Below are positions 50,752 through 59,092 of a stretch of 64,000 nucleotides of DNA, one piece after another. The notes below the pieces were generated by a model. The model had not been told where the DNA came from, did no database searches, and saw only the letters and a list, made by a program, of their open reading frames with translations. Every line of letters starts with the position of its first letter. Within the stretch, counting starts at the first letter, position 1. This stretch comes from Proteiniclasticum sediminis (GTDB taxonomy: Bacteria > Bacillota > Clostridia > Clostridiales > Clostridiaceae): contig NZ_JAGSCS010000007.1 of assembly GCF_018128025.1 (NCBI RefSeq), forward strand, positions 1 through 64,000. Reading direction: 5' to 3'. The position numbers and the translations under genes are program-made.

Positions 50752-52020
50752 ATGAAAACCGTGGCCATTGTTCTCTTCATTCTCACGTATGTCCTATTGC
50801 TGTCCCTGCCCAGGCACCGGGCGAAGGTGGCCCTGATTTCGGCCACCGTCTTTGTTGTTTTGGGAATCATGCCTTTGGGTAAGGTCATGGGGACCATTGA
50901 CTGGAATGTTATTCTCATGATTGCCGGAACCATGGGAATCGTATCGCTTTTTATTGATTCCAAGATGCCTGCGCTCTTGGCAGATCTCATCATCGCCCGG
51001 ACCCCCAACGTCAAATGGGCCATCATCGCCCTATCCATGTTTTCCGGATTCATCTCGGCCTTTGTGGACAATGTGGCCACGGTGCTCATGGTGGCCCCGG
51101 TGGCGCTGACCATCTGCAAGAAGCTGAAGATTTCACCAGTATCCAGCATCATCGCCATTGCTGTGGCGTCCAACCTTCAGGGAGCCGCCACCTTAGTGGG
51201 CGACACCACATCCATCCTCTTGGGCGGTCACATGGGGATGAATTTTTCTGACTTCTTTTTCTACAAGGGATTACCATCCCTTTTCTGGATCGTCCAGATC
51301 GGTGCTCTTGTGGCCACCGTCATCCTTCTTTGGATCTTCCGAAATGAGAAGCAGAAAATTGACACCATGGAACGCACCGTGGTGACGAACTTTTTCCCCT
51401 CAATCCTACTGCTCAGCATGATCATCCTGCTCATCACCGCTTCCTTCCTCCCCGATATGCCGAGGACCATCAACGGCATGATCTGCATGGGCCTCTTTGC
51501 CCTGGGCCTCCTAAAGAGCGTACTGGACCGTCGCGAGAAGGCCTTCTTTGTGGAAACCTTCCGGGAAATCGACTATGTGACGCTGACCCTTCTGGCCGGA
51601 CTCTTCGTCGTGGTGGGGGGCATTACCCAAGTGGGCGTCGTCGACGATATCGCGAAGCTTTTCGTGAAGCTTTCCGGCGACAACCTCTTCCTGATCTACA
51701 GCCTTTTGGTGTGGTTCTCCGTACTGGTTTCCGCCTTCATCGACAACATCATCTATGTGGCCACCATGCTGCCCGTGGTGGGCTCCATCGCCGCACTGTT
51801 GGGCGGTGACCCCACGATCCTCTACTTCGGCCTCATCATCGGAGCCACCTTAGGGGGGAACCTGACGCCGGTGGGAGCCTCCGCCAATATTGCCGCCATC
51901 GGCATTTTGAACAAACAAGGCTTTGAAGTGAGCACCAAGGACTTCACCCGCATCGGCGTGCCCTTCACGCTGGCGGCGGTGATCTCCGGCTATGTGCTGA
52001 CCTGGCTCATCTGGGTATAG
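50752..52020 (+). CDS. ArsB/NhaD (SLC13-type) membrane permease, riboswitch-controlled
   Basis: The 422-residue permease has 10-12 hydrophobic helices and belongs to the ion-transporter superfamily containing ArsB, NhaD and SLC13 proteins. Conserved parts are WNVILMIAGTMGIVSLF, GFISAFVDNVATVLMVAPVAL, ASNLQGAATLVGDTTSIL, and the inverted second half with SAFIDNIIYVATMLPVV and GATLGGNLTPVGASANI. AAGGGGAG precedes the ATG. Control by a Mn2+ riboswitch that turns genes on when Mn2+ is high suggests a role in Mn2+ efflux or in ion balance during Mn stress. That function is new for this fold as far as I know. Confidence 0.85.
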   Translation: MKTVAIVLFILTYVLLLSLPRHRAKVALISATVFVVLGIMPLGKVMGTIDWNVILMIAGTMGIVSLFIDSKMPALLADLIIARTPNVKWAIIALSMFSGFISAFVDNVATVLMVAPVALTICKKLKISPVSSIIAIAVASNLQGAATLVGDTTSILLGGHMGMNFSDFFFYKGLPSLFWIVQIGALVATVILLWIFRNEKQKIDTMERTVVTNFFPSILLLSMIILLITASFLPDMPRTINGMICMGLFALGLLKSVLDRREKAFFVETFREIDYVTLTLLAGLFVVVGGITQVGVVDDIAKLFVKLSGDNLFLIYSLLVWFSVLVSAFIDNIIYVATMLPVVGSIAALLGGDPTILYFGLIIGATLGGNLTPVGASANIAAIGILNKQGFEVSTKDFTRIGVPFTLAAVISGYVLTWLIWV

Positions 52021-52027
52021 AATTTTT

Positions 52028-52050
52028 GGAGCGGCTTTGCCGCTCCTTTT
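52028..52050 (+). terminator. Terminator
   Basis: GGAGCGGC-ttt-GCCGCTCC followed by TTTT, directly after the permease. Confidence 0.9.
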
Positions 52051-52131
52051 AATTTGTGAAATTCTTGTATCGATATTTGATATTTACAACTGTGTGGTAT
52101 TCTGAATTTATCAACGAAAGGAGGTGGTGGA

Positions 52132-52644
52132 ATGTTCAAATTTCTAGCAGGTTTTCTCATTGTCGCCATGACCGGCACAGGGGCAGCGCTGCTGAATCCG
52201 GAAAATCGTCACGAGGAACTCCTCTTGGCAAAACTGGAACGCGCCGCCATAAAACTGGAAAATAAGGATACGGAAACAGAACTGGACGAGGAGGTTCCGG
52301 AAACGGAAGCCGAACCGGTGGAAACTCCGGCAGAGGAAGAGGTTTTCGAACCCAAGGCCGCTTGGACCAAGGAAGAAGTTGCCCTTCTGGACGGTGTTGA
52401 CGGGGAAGAAGTTCTCACCCTGGAAGCCGGAACAGAAGTGCTGATTCTGGAACACCTGGAGAAGAGCTTTGTGAAGGTATCCTATGAGGGACAGGAATAT
52501 TTTGTTTCGGTTCGTCATCTGGCCAGTGAAGCCCGCGCCAAGGCCATGGAGAAAAAGGAAACCCGCCAGGAAACGAAAGAAGCGAATAAGACAGAGAAGG
52601 CAAACACCCCCAATCCCGCCGGAAAAGGCAAGAAAGGGAACTAA
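52132..52644 (+). CDS. Secreted or membrane-anchored SH3-like small protein, unknown function
   Basis: The 170-residue protein starts with a hydrophobic segment (FKFLAGFLIVAMTGTGAALL) that may be a signal peptide or anchor. A highly acidic linker rich in Glu, Pro and Thr (about 45-80) follows, then a small beta-rich region (about 85-135: EVLTLEAGTEVLILEHLEKSFVKVSYEG) resembling a bacterial SH3-like domain, and a Lys-rich tail. Such domains often bind cell wall. An AAGGAGGTGG site precedes the ATG. I do not recognise a specific family, and neighbours give no role. Confidence 0.7.
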   Translation: MFKFLAGFLIVAMTGTGAALLNPENRHEELLLAKLERAAIKLENKDTETELDEEVPETEAEPVETPAEEEVFEPKAAWTKEEVALLDGVDGEEVLTLEAGTEVLILEHLEKSFVKVSYEGQEYFVSVRHLASEARAKAMEKKETRQETKEANKTEKANTPNPAGKGKKGN

Positions 52645-52662
52645 CCCAATCCGTCAGGCTTC

Positions 52663-52691
52663 AAGACAGCATGGAATCCATGCTGTCTTTT
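52663..52691 (+). terminator. Terminator
   Basis: AAGACAGCATGG-aat-CCATGCTGTCTT, a perfect 12-base stem followed by T bases. Confidence 0.85.
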
Positions 52692-52815
52692 CCTTGCCAA
52701 GAAATAAGTATCCGGTCATATGGGAGAAATAGCATTCAGATTCTGCTTGTGATAAAATCACTACAAGAGGCCTTTCCTTGGGGAGGATCCTCAATCGGAC
52801 AGAAGAGGTGTACAT

Positions 52816-54264
52816 ATGAGCGATCGGGCTGGAATCAAAATATCCAGAAAATCCTTTTTTTCTTCCATGGGGATCCTGCTGTTTCTCATGGTCCTAGTGG
52901 GAGTCCTCACGAAGACCATCCCGGCAGGAGTCTATCAGCGGGTCATCACCGATGGCCGTGAAACCATTGTTCCCGGATCCTTTCGGCTGGCCGGCACTGT
53001 GGATTATCCCATCTACCGCTGGTTCCTGGCCCCCTTGGAAGTGCTGCGGGGCAGTGACTCGGCCATGATCATCGTCATTATTCTCTTTCTTCTCTTCATC
53101 GGCTCCGCCTTTACGCTGCTGGACGGCAGCGGGATCCTCCGCTACATGATGGAAACTTTGGTTTCCCGGTTCAGCAAGAAGAAGTACCTTCTCATGGGCG
53201 CCCTGATTCTCTTCTTCATGCTTTTTGGCGCGCTCTTCGGGATTTTTGAAGAACTCATTGTGCTGGTTCCCTTAGCCATCGCCTTGTCCTACTCCTTTGG
53301 CTGGGATTCTCTGGTGGGCTTGGGCTTCAGCGCCATGGCTTCGGGCTTTGGCTTTGCCGCCGCCATCTTCAATCCCTTCACCTTGGGGGTGGCCCAGACC
53401 CTGGCGGGTCTTCCGCCTTATTCCGGCACGGCTTTTCGGGTGCTGATATTCATCACGCTGTATCTCATGCTCTATGGATTTTTAGCCTTCTATGCCCGGC
53501 GCATTGAGAAAAATCCGGAGCGTTCCTCCGTCTACAACGAAGACCGGGAGGCGCGCCGACGCTACCAGTTCCTAGAAGAAGACTCCCTTCTGGGAAAATC
53601 GGAAGTGGGGAAGGCCGCCAAGATCTTCGGGGGATTCATGGGCGGCATTTTGCTCCTGATCCTTCTGGGCTTTTTCGTCCCGGCCTTATCTTCCGTGACG
53701 CTGCCTCTGGTGGCGGTGATTTTCCTCACCGGGGGAATTGTCAGCGCTCTCACCAGCGGCTATGCGCCGGGGAAGCTGCTTAAAAATCTTTTCGCGGGAT
53801 TTTTGGGCATGCTGCCGGCGGTGGTCCTCATCCTCATGGCCATGAGCATCAAGCACATCATGACCGAAGGAAAGGTCATGGACAGCATCCTCTACTACAC
53901 TTCCGGAAGACTTGCGGATCTAGGCGCCAATGAGGCCGTGGCGGGACTCTTTTTCCTCATCCTCTTCCTGGATTTCTTCATCGGCTCCGGCTCCGCCAAG
54001 GCGTTTCTCGTCATGCCCATCCTGCTGCCCCTGACGGATATGGTGGGCCTCACCCGGCAAACCGCTGTGCTGGCCTTCTGCTTCGGTGACGGTTTCTCCA
54101 ACCTCATGTTTCCCACCAATCCCACGCTGATGATCGCCCTGGGGCTCACCGTGGTGAGTTATCCCAAATGGATGCGGTGGTCCCTAAAGTTCCAGGCAGC
54201 TGTTTTCATTGTAGCCCTGGGCTTCCTCTTTCTCGCCAACCGCATGGCCTATGGCCCATTTTAG
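52816..54264 (+). CDS. YfcC-family (DcuC-superfamily) carboxylate/peptide transporter
   Basis: The 482-residue membrane protein has about 12 helices and the YfcC/AbgT-like signature parts. FALFGIFEELIVLVPLAIAL-like helix (residues FGALFGIFEELIVLVPLAIA), GFGFAAAIFNPFTLGVAQTLAGLPPYSG, and DFFIGSGSAKAFLVMPILLPLTD followed by FCFGDGFSNLMFPTNPTLM. Family members move basic amino acids, dicarboxylates or aminobenzoyl-glutamate-type compounds. It is followed after 9 bases by an M20 peptidase gene, so uptake of a peptide or N-acyl amino acid and its hydrolysis inside is a reasonable reading. Confidence 0.85.
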   Translation: MSDRAGIKISRKSFFSSMGILLFLMVLVGVLTKTIPAGVYQRVITDGRETIVPGSFRLAGTVDYPIYRWFLAPLEVLRGSDSAMIIVIILFLLFIGSAFTLLDGSGILRYMMETLVSRFSKKKYLLMGALILFFMLFGALFGIFEELIVLVPLAIALSYSFGWDSLVGLGFSAMASGFGFAAAIFNPFTLGVAQTLAGLPPYSGTAFRVLIFITLYLMLYGFLAFYARRIEKNPERSSVYNEDREARRRYQFLEEDSLLGKSEVGKAAKIFGGFMGGILLLILLGFFVPALSSVTLPLVAVIFLTGGIVSALTSGYAPGKLLKNLFAGFLGMLPAVVLILMAMSIKHIMTEGKVMDSILYYTSGRLADLGANEAVAGLFFLILFLDFFIGSGSAKAFLVMPILLPLTDMVGLTRQTAVLAFCFGDGFSNLMFPTNPTLMIALGLTVVSYPKWMRWSLKFQAAVFIVALGFLFLANRMAYGPF

Positions 54265-54273
54265 GAGGAAACC

Positions 54274-55581
54274 ATGGACACGATGATCCTGGCCCGGCAT
54301 CTGGCAGAGGCCCTGACGTTTCCCACGGTGGAAGGAAATGAAGAGGCGAAGGAAAACTTTTTGGCATTTTTGACGCGAACCTATCCCCGGGTCCATGGCG
54401 AGCTTTCCGTGGAGGTCGTGGGAACCTACAGTCGGATCTACCGGTGGAAAGGAAAGAACACCGAGCGGCTTCCGGTGCTTCTCACGGCCCATTATGATGT
54501 GGTTCCTGTGGAGGAGGGCACCCAGCACCACTGGACCTGTCCGCCATTTTCCGGAGAGATCCGGGAAGACTTCGTCTACGGCCGGGGGGCTCTCGATGAT
54601 AAAAACCAGGTGATCTGCATCCTGGAGGCCCTGGAAAGGGCGCTGGAAAAGGGCGAGGAACCCCAGCGGGATGTCTATTTCGCCTTGGGGCATGATGAGG
54701 AAGTGGGGGGAAAGGAAGGCGCCCAGGCTATGGCGAAAGTCTTCCAGGCGCGGGGGCTTTCCTTTTCCTATGTCCTGGATGAAGGGGGCGCAGTGGTGGA
54801 AGACGCCCTGCCCGGCTTTTTCCAGCCCTTTGCCTTTGTGGGGGTGGCGGAAAAAGGATCCTCCATGGTGGAGCTTCGGGTCCAGGGGGAGGGGGGACAT
54901 TCATCCATGCCTGCAGGCCCTTCTTCCGTGGCGATTTTAGCCCAGGCCATCGCCCGGCTCACCGATCATCCCATGAAACTCCGACTGACGCCGGCGGTGG
55001 AGAAGCTCCTTCAGGAGCTCTCGGGTGTGGGGGGCGTTCAGGGGTTTCTCCTTCGGCGGCCTCGGCTGTTTTTTCCGCTTTTGGGGCGATCTCTGGAAAA
55101 AATATCGACCATGAATGCTATGCTTCGAACGACCATGGCGGTCACCCGGATTCAGGGGGGGGAAGCGGATAATCTCCTGCCCCAGGAAGCCTGGGCTCTG
55201 GTTAATGTGCGGCTTCTCCCCGGGGATACCCTGGAGGAGGTGCTGCAAGAGATGAAGAAGATTGTCGAGGATCTGCCTGTGGTGATGAAACGGATCACGA
55301 CAGAAGAGGCTTCCTCCCTTTCCCCCACGGATACGGCGGAGTTTAAGGCGCTGAAAGAACTCATCGGGGAGATTTTCCCGAAGATTCCGGTGCTGCCCTA
55401 TATCATGGCGGGGAGCTCCGACTCCCGGAAGTACGAGCCCTGCTCCAAAAACATCTTCCGCTTCAGTGCGGTGAAGCTGACCTCTTCGGATCTCACCACG
55501 GTCCACGGCACCGATGAGCGGGTGAGCCTGGAAAATCTGGAGACCATGGCCCGATTCTACGAAGAGCTTCTTCGAAAATAG
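54274..55581 (+). CDS. M20-family metallopeptidase (carboxypeptidase S/PM20D1-like)
   Basis: The 435-residue hydrolase has the zinc ligands of M20 enzymes: LLTAHYDVVP (His73 and nearby Asp75), YGRGALDD (Asp108), GHDEEVGG (catalytic Glu) and VLDEGG, with the final His in SSDLTTVHGTDERVS. An insertion domain at about 180-320 is the dimerisation domain. The HWTCPPFSGE segment fits the CPS1/PM20D1 group that cleaves or forms N-acyl amino acids and dipeptides. AGGAGG lies before the ATG. It is in one operon with the YfcC transporter. Confidence 0.88.
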   Translation: MDTMILARHLAEALTFPTVEGNEEAKENFLAFLTRTYPRVHGELSVEVVGTYSRIYRWKGKNTERLPVLLTAHYDVVPVEEGTQHHWTCPPFSGEIREDFVYGRGALDDKNQVICILEALERALEKGEEPQRDVYFALGHDEEVGGKEGAQAMAKVFQARGLSFSYVLDEGGAVVEDALPGFFQPFAFVGVAEKGSSMVELRVQGEGGHSSMPAGPSSVAILAQAIARLTDHPMKLRLTPAVEKLLQELSGVGGVQGFLLRRPRLFFPLLGRSLEKISTMNAMLRTTMAVTRIQGGEADNLLPQEAWALVNVRLLPGDTLEEVLQEMKKIVEDLPVVMKRITTEEASSLSPTDTAEFKALKELIGEIFPKIPVLPYIMAGSSDSRKYEPCSKNIFRFSAVKLTSSDLTTVHGTDERVSLENLETMARFYEELLRK

Positions 55582-55582
55582 G

Positions 55583-55637
55583 AAAAAGATGAGGCGGATG
55601 CCAAACGATCATCGTTTTGCATCCGCCTCATCTTTTT
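55583..55637. terminator. Strong bidirectional terminator
   Basis: AAAAAGATGAGGCGGATGC (55583-55601) and its perfect 19-base complement (55619-55637) with an inner AAACGA/TCGTTT stem separate the converging M20 and mgtA genes. T runs on both strands. Confidence 0.95.
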
Positions 55638-55653
55638 TGGCGTCCGGAAATGC

Positions 55654-58353
55654 CTAGAGCAGCTCTCCGTAACGCCGGATATAGAGTTTCTTGAGTAGCG
55701 TCGCCAGGAGCATATAGGAGAAGACGATGAGGAGCAGCCAGGCGAAGTACACCGGGGGCAGCGGAGCCAGGCCCAGAAGCTTGCCCCAGGGGGTAAAGGG
55801 AATGACGGTGAGGAGGCTGATGCCGGTGAAGGTGAGAAGAATCACCGGTGCTGATGCGCGGCTTTGGATGAAGGGGATTTTGGGCGTTCGGATCATATGG
55901 ATGACGGACATCTGGGTCCACATGGATTCGATGAACCAGCCCGACTGGAAGATGGCCATGTAGAGGACCTTCTGGGCGGGATCCGTGAGCTGGGTAAAGA
56001 GGAGTCCTCCCGTGAAGAGGGGACAGATGACAAAGTAGAGGAGAAGATAGGTGAGGATATCAAAAACAGAGCTTGCCGGACCCAGCCAAAGCATGAACCG
56101 ACTGACGGAGGTGGCATTCCACTGGCGGGGTTTCTGGAGATATTCCGCATCCACATGATCCCAGGGAATGGCGGTACAGGAGACGTCGTAGATCAGGTTG
56201 AGGAGGATCAGGTGGACGGACTCCATGGGCAGAAAGGGAAGAAAGGCACTGGCAGCCAGGACGGAGAACATGTTGCCGAAGTTTGAAGATGCGGTCATCT
56301 TGATGTATTTGATCATGTTGGCGTAGGTTTTTCGTCCTTCCAGGATGCCATCCTCCAGCACCATGAGATCCTTCTCCAGGAGGATGACATCGGCGGACTC
56401 CTTGGCGATGTCCACGGCGGTGTCCACGGAAATGCCCACATCGGAGGCCTTCATGGCCGCTGCATCATTGATGCCGTCGCCCATGAAGCCCACCACATGG
56501 CCCTCATCCCGAAGAACGCGGACGATGCGGGCCTTCTGGCTGGGGGAGAGTTTGGCAAAGACGGCGGTGGTTTCAGCGGTTTTGGCCAGGTCCTCATCGC
56601 TGAGCTCGTCCACTTCTGTTCCCAGGAGCACATGGCCATTGGGCAGCCCCACCTGACGGCAGATGCTGGCCGTGACTTTCTCATTGTCTCCCGTGAGGAT
56701 CTTCACATCCACCCCGTGGTCTCGGAGGGCTGCGATGGCCTGGGCCGTGGTTTCCTTGGGCGGATCCAGGAAGGCGAGGAAGCCGATGAGGACCATTTCG
56801 CACTCGTCCTTCACGGAAAACTGTCCTTCCGGCGCCGGATTGTTTTTCTGGGCCACGGCGATGACGCGCATGCCGCCGCCGTTGAGCTCCTCTGCCTTGG
56901 CCAGAATAAAGCTCTTGATCTCTTCCGTGATGGGCACCACTTCTCCCTGATACTCTGCCAATGCGCAGCAGGCGAGCATTTCCTCCACGGCTCCCTTGGT
57001 GATGAGCTGGGTCTTTCCCGTGGGATCGGCCACCACGACACTCATTCTTCGGCGGTTGAAGTCAAAGGGGATCTCGTCGACTTTTCGATAATGGTCTTCC
57101 GGCTGACCGGCTTCCAGTTCCCGGTGCTTACGGATAATGGCGTGGTCGATGAGGTTTTTCAGTCCCGTCTGGTAGTAGCTGTTGAGGAAGGCATGGCGGA
57201 GGACCCGGACGTTTTCTTTGCCCTCGATATCCAGATGGTATTCCAGCACCACCTTGTCCTGGGTGAGGGTTCCGGTCTTGTCCGTACAGAGGATCGTCAT
57301 GGATCCCAAGCTTTGGATGGCATTGAGATTCTTGAGGATGACCTTTTTGCGGCTCATGGCCATGGCGCCTTTAGCCAGGGAGGTGGTGACGATCATGGGG
57401 AGCATTTCCGGGGTCAGCCCCACGGCCACGGAGATGGCAAAGAGCGAAGCTTTCAGCCAGTCGCCTTTGGTGAACCCGTTGATGAAGAGCACGATGGGCA
57501 CCATGACCAGCATAAAGCGGATGAGAACCCAGCTCACGGAATTGACGCCTTTTTCAAAGCTGGTCTTTGGGGGCTTCACGGCCAGGTCTTTCGCCATCTG
57601 GCCCAGGAGGGTTTCATCCCCCACCGCAATAACCAGGGCTTTTGTGCTGCCGCTGATGACGTTGCTCCCCATGAAGGCCAGGTTGGGCATTTCGGTTAAG
57701 GACTGGCCGATGAGGGAGATTTCCGGGCTCTTCTCCACGGGAGCGCTTTCCCCCGTGAGGGCTGACTGGCTGATGAAGAGGTCCTTCGCCTCCAGGATGC
57801 GCACATCGCCGGGAACCATATCCCCGGCGCTGAGGTGCACCAGATCCCCCACCACCACGTCAGCCAGGGGGAGCTCATGGGTTCCGGTTTCTTTGCGTTC
57901 CACCAGGGTGGTGGTATGGATCATCTGGGCCAGCTTGGCGGCTTCATGGCCGCTGCGGGTTTCCTGCACAAACCGCATGAGGCCCGAGATGAGCACCATG
58001 GTGGTGATAATGATCACCGTGACGGGATTTTTCTCCTCGGGCGGGACGAAGATGAGGTCCGTAAAGGTGGAGATCACTGCCAGGACCAGAAGAATGGCCG
58101 TGAAGGGATTGAGGAAGGCTTTGCGAAGGCGAAGGGGGAGAGATTCGGTTTTTCCCTGGCGCAGAATATTGCGCCCATAGGTTTCCCGGGCGGTTTCCAC
58201 CTGTTCCTGTGTGAGTCCTTCGGGATGGCTCCCCAGTACGGGATAGAGAACCTCTGCCTCCTTCCCCCAGGCTTCGGCGAGCCGGGTTTCCCGGGGAATC
58301 GCCGTGGTGAAGTTCAGTAGGTTCGGTTCGCGTAAAATTTCTTTCTTGTTCAT
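55654..58353 (-). CDS. mgtA: Mg2+-importing P-type ATPase MgtA (M-box controlled)
   Basis: The 899-residue pump is a full-length MgtA-type importer. TGES precedes the phosphorylation motif [11 protein letters not shown] (Asp358). CVNN-like [40 protein letters not shown] and helices near the C-terminus with [13 protein letters not shown] follow. The frame is open 28 codons further upstream, but AAGGAGG lies 8 bases before the ATG at 58353, and that length is the family norm. Upstream are a small ORF, a second hairpin, an M-box riboswitch and a promoter. The gene should be switched on when Mg2+ is low. Confidence 0.9.
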   Translation of the reverse strand: MNKKEILREPNLLNFTTAIPRETRLAEAWGKEAEVLYPVLGSHPEGLTQEQVETARETYGRNILRQGKTESLPLRLRKAFLNPFTAILLVLAVISTFTDLIFVPPEEKNPVTVIIITTMVLISGLMRFVQETRSGHEAAKLAQMIHTTTLVERKETGTHELPLADVVVGDLVHLSAGDMVPGDVRILEAKDLFISQSALTGESAPVEKSPEISLIGQSLTEMPNLAFMGSNVISGSTKALVIAVGDETLLGQMAKDLAVKPPKTSFEKGVNSVSWVLIRFMLVMVPIVLFINGFTKGDWLKASLFAISVAVGLTPEMLPMIVTTSLAKGAMAMSRKKVILKNLNAIQSLGSMTILCTDKTGTLTQDKVVLEYHLDIEGKENVRVLRHAFLNSYYQTGLKNLIDHAIIRKHRELEAGQPEDHYRKVDEIPFDFNRRRMSVVVADPTGKTQLITKGAVEEMLACCALAEYQGEVVPITEEIKSFILAKAEELNGGGMRVIAVAQKNNPAPEGQFSVKDECEMVLIGFLAFLDPPKETTAQAIAALRDHGVDVKILTGDNEKVTASICRQVGLPNGHVLLGTEVDELSDEDLAKTAETTAVFAKLSPSQKARIVRVLRDEGHVVGFMGDGINDAAAMKASDVGISVDTAVDIAKESADVILLEKDLMVLEDGILEGRKTYANMIKYIKMTASSNFGNMFSVLAASAFLPFLPMESVHLILLNLIYDVSCTAIPWDHVDAEYLQKPRQWNATSVSRFMLWLGPASSVFDILTYLLLYFVICPLFTGGLLFTQLTDPAQKVLYMAIFQSGWFIESMWTQMSVIHMIRTPKIPFIQSRASAPVILLTFTGISLLTVIPFTPWGKLLGLAPLPPVYFAWLLLIVFSYMLLATLLKKLYIRRYGELL

Positions 58354-58418
58354 TTTTTGTACCTCCTTCTTGAGCTCTTTCGAGCGGGGTGTGGGAAGCA
58401 CGACACCCCCTGGGGGAG

Positions 58419-58523
58419 TTAAAGGCAAAGGCGCCATGGAGCACGGAATTTCAGCGCACCAAGACTCAGATTTGTCATTTGCTCTCCCGCGGGGGGATAG
58501 TCGCCGCCACTTCCAGTGTCCAT
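58419..58523 (-). CDS. Upstream ORF (34 codons) in the mgtA leader, candidate leader peptide
   Basis: The ORF starts ATG at 58523 with a GAGGTGA ribosome site six bases before it and ends at 58419, 65 bases before the mgtA start. It encodes [17 protein letters not shown] and then [16 protein letters not shown], with a consecutive Pro-Pro. In enterobacteria a Pro-rich leader ORF (mgtL) controls mgtA in response to Mg2+. This one sits in the same position but is unrelated by sequence to my eye. A G/C hairpin (near 58407-58420) lies just after its stop and a GCTC-GAAA-GAGC hairpin just before the mgtA ribosome site. Confidence 0.5.
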   Translation of the reverse strand: MDTGSGGDYPPAGEQMTNLSLGALKFRAPWRLCL

Positions 58524-58585
58524 TTTTGTCACCTCATCTTTCTTCTTGTTATTTTTCAGGGTTCTTTTTTCGGATTTTTGGGCAT

Positions 58586-58634
58586 AAAAAGGCCATCGTC
58601 TGCTTTGCCGGGATTAAGGCTCACAGACGATGGC
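58586..58634 (-). terminator. Second terminator-like hairpin in the mgtA leader
   Basis: GCCATCGTCTG (58592-58602) and CAGACGATGGC (58624-58634) form an 11-base stem. On the minus strand it is followed within two bases by five T. It lies between the M-box terminator and the upstream ORF, so the leader has two potential stop points. Confidence 0.8.
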
Positions 58635-58774
58635 ATCTCTCTTTTTTTACGCAGCAAGACTAGGCCCGAAGCCCCGGAGGACTTTGAGCGTCTTGGGAGA
58701 GAAATCCCAGATCCATGAACCAAATTCGACTGTGACTACTGTCCAAGTACAAGCACCATCCTTTTATCCGAAGT

Positions 58775-58812
58775 AAAAACTCCCCTGTGATCGGCAACGA
58801 ACACAGGGGAGT
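58775..58812 (-). terminator. Expression-platform terminator of the M-box
   Basis: ACTCCCCTGTG (58779-58789) and CACAGGGGAGT (58802-58812) with TTTTT on the minus strand, 15 bases after the aptamer. Confidence 0.88.
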
Positions 58813-58827
58813 CCAAAGAATCCTCTT

Positions 58828-58990
58828 CATTTGTCGTTTGAGCTTTAGCTTTGCAGGGCGATGTAACTGCATTATGCGATACCTTGGATTCGATATCGCC
58901 TGTTCAAACCTGCTCAAGGTGTCTCCACCCTTTCGCGGCAGCAGTCCGTATCCCTGTAGGAGCCTCACCTACCGATCAACAGCTTCATTA
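58828..58990 (-). promoter_or_regulatory. M-box (ykoK) Mg2+ riboswitch
   Basis: On the minus strand the hallmark elements occur in order: TAGGTGAGGCTCCTA, GGATACGG, ACTGCTGCC, then AATGCAG near the 3' part, and GCTAAAGCTC before the closing stem. These are the conserved loops L4, L5 and the 3' core of the class. High Mg2+ stabilises the aptamer and favours the downstream terminator, so mgtA is off. The 5' edge lies directly at the promoter's start point. Confidence 0.93.
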
Positions 58991-59015
58991 TAGGCTTTGA
59001 AAACGAAAAGGTCAA
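58987..59015 (-). promoter_or_regulatory. Promoter of the mgtA leader
   Basis: On the minus strand TTGACC (59010-59015) and TATAAT (58987-58992) are 17 bases apart. The transcript would start near 58980, leaving a leader of roughly 625 bases before the mgtA start. Confidence 0.85.
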
Positions 59016-59092
59016 ACCTTCGTCAGGGAAGATTTCGCTTTTCTTTGGGGGAGAAAGGGAAACTGAAGGAAACCCTTTGGAGAAACTCCGGT

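Noticed and set aside
56497-57699. 400-codon frame opposite mgtA
   Set aside because: Antisense shadow with histidine- and glycine-rich, non-protein-like composition.
58660-58968. 102-codon minus-strand frame upstream of mgtA
   Set aside because: It lies inside the M-box aptamer and its terminator; the sequence is explained by RNA structure.
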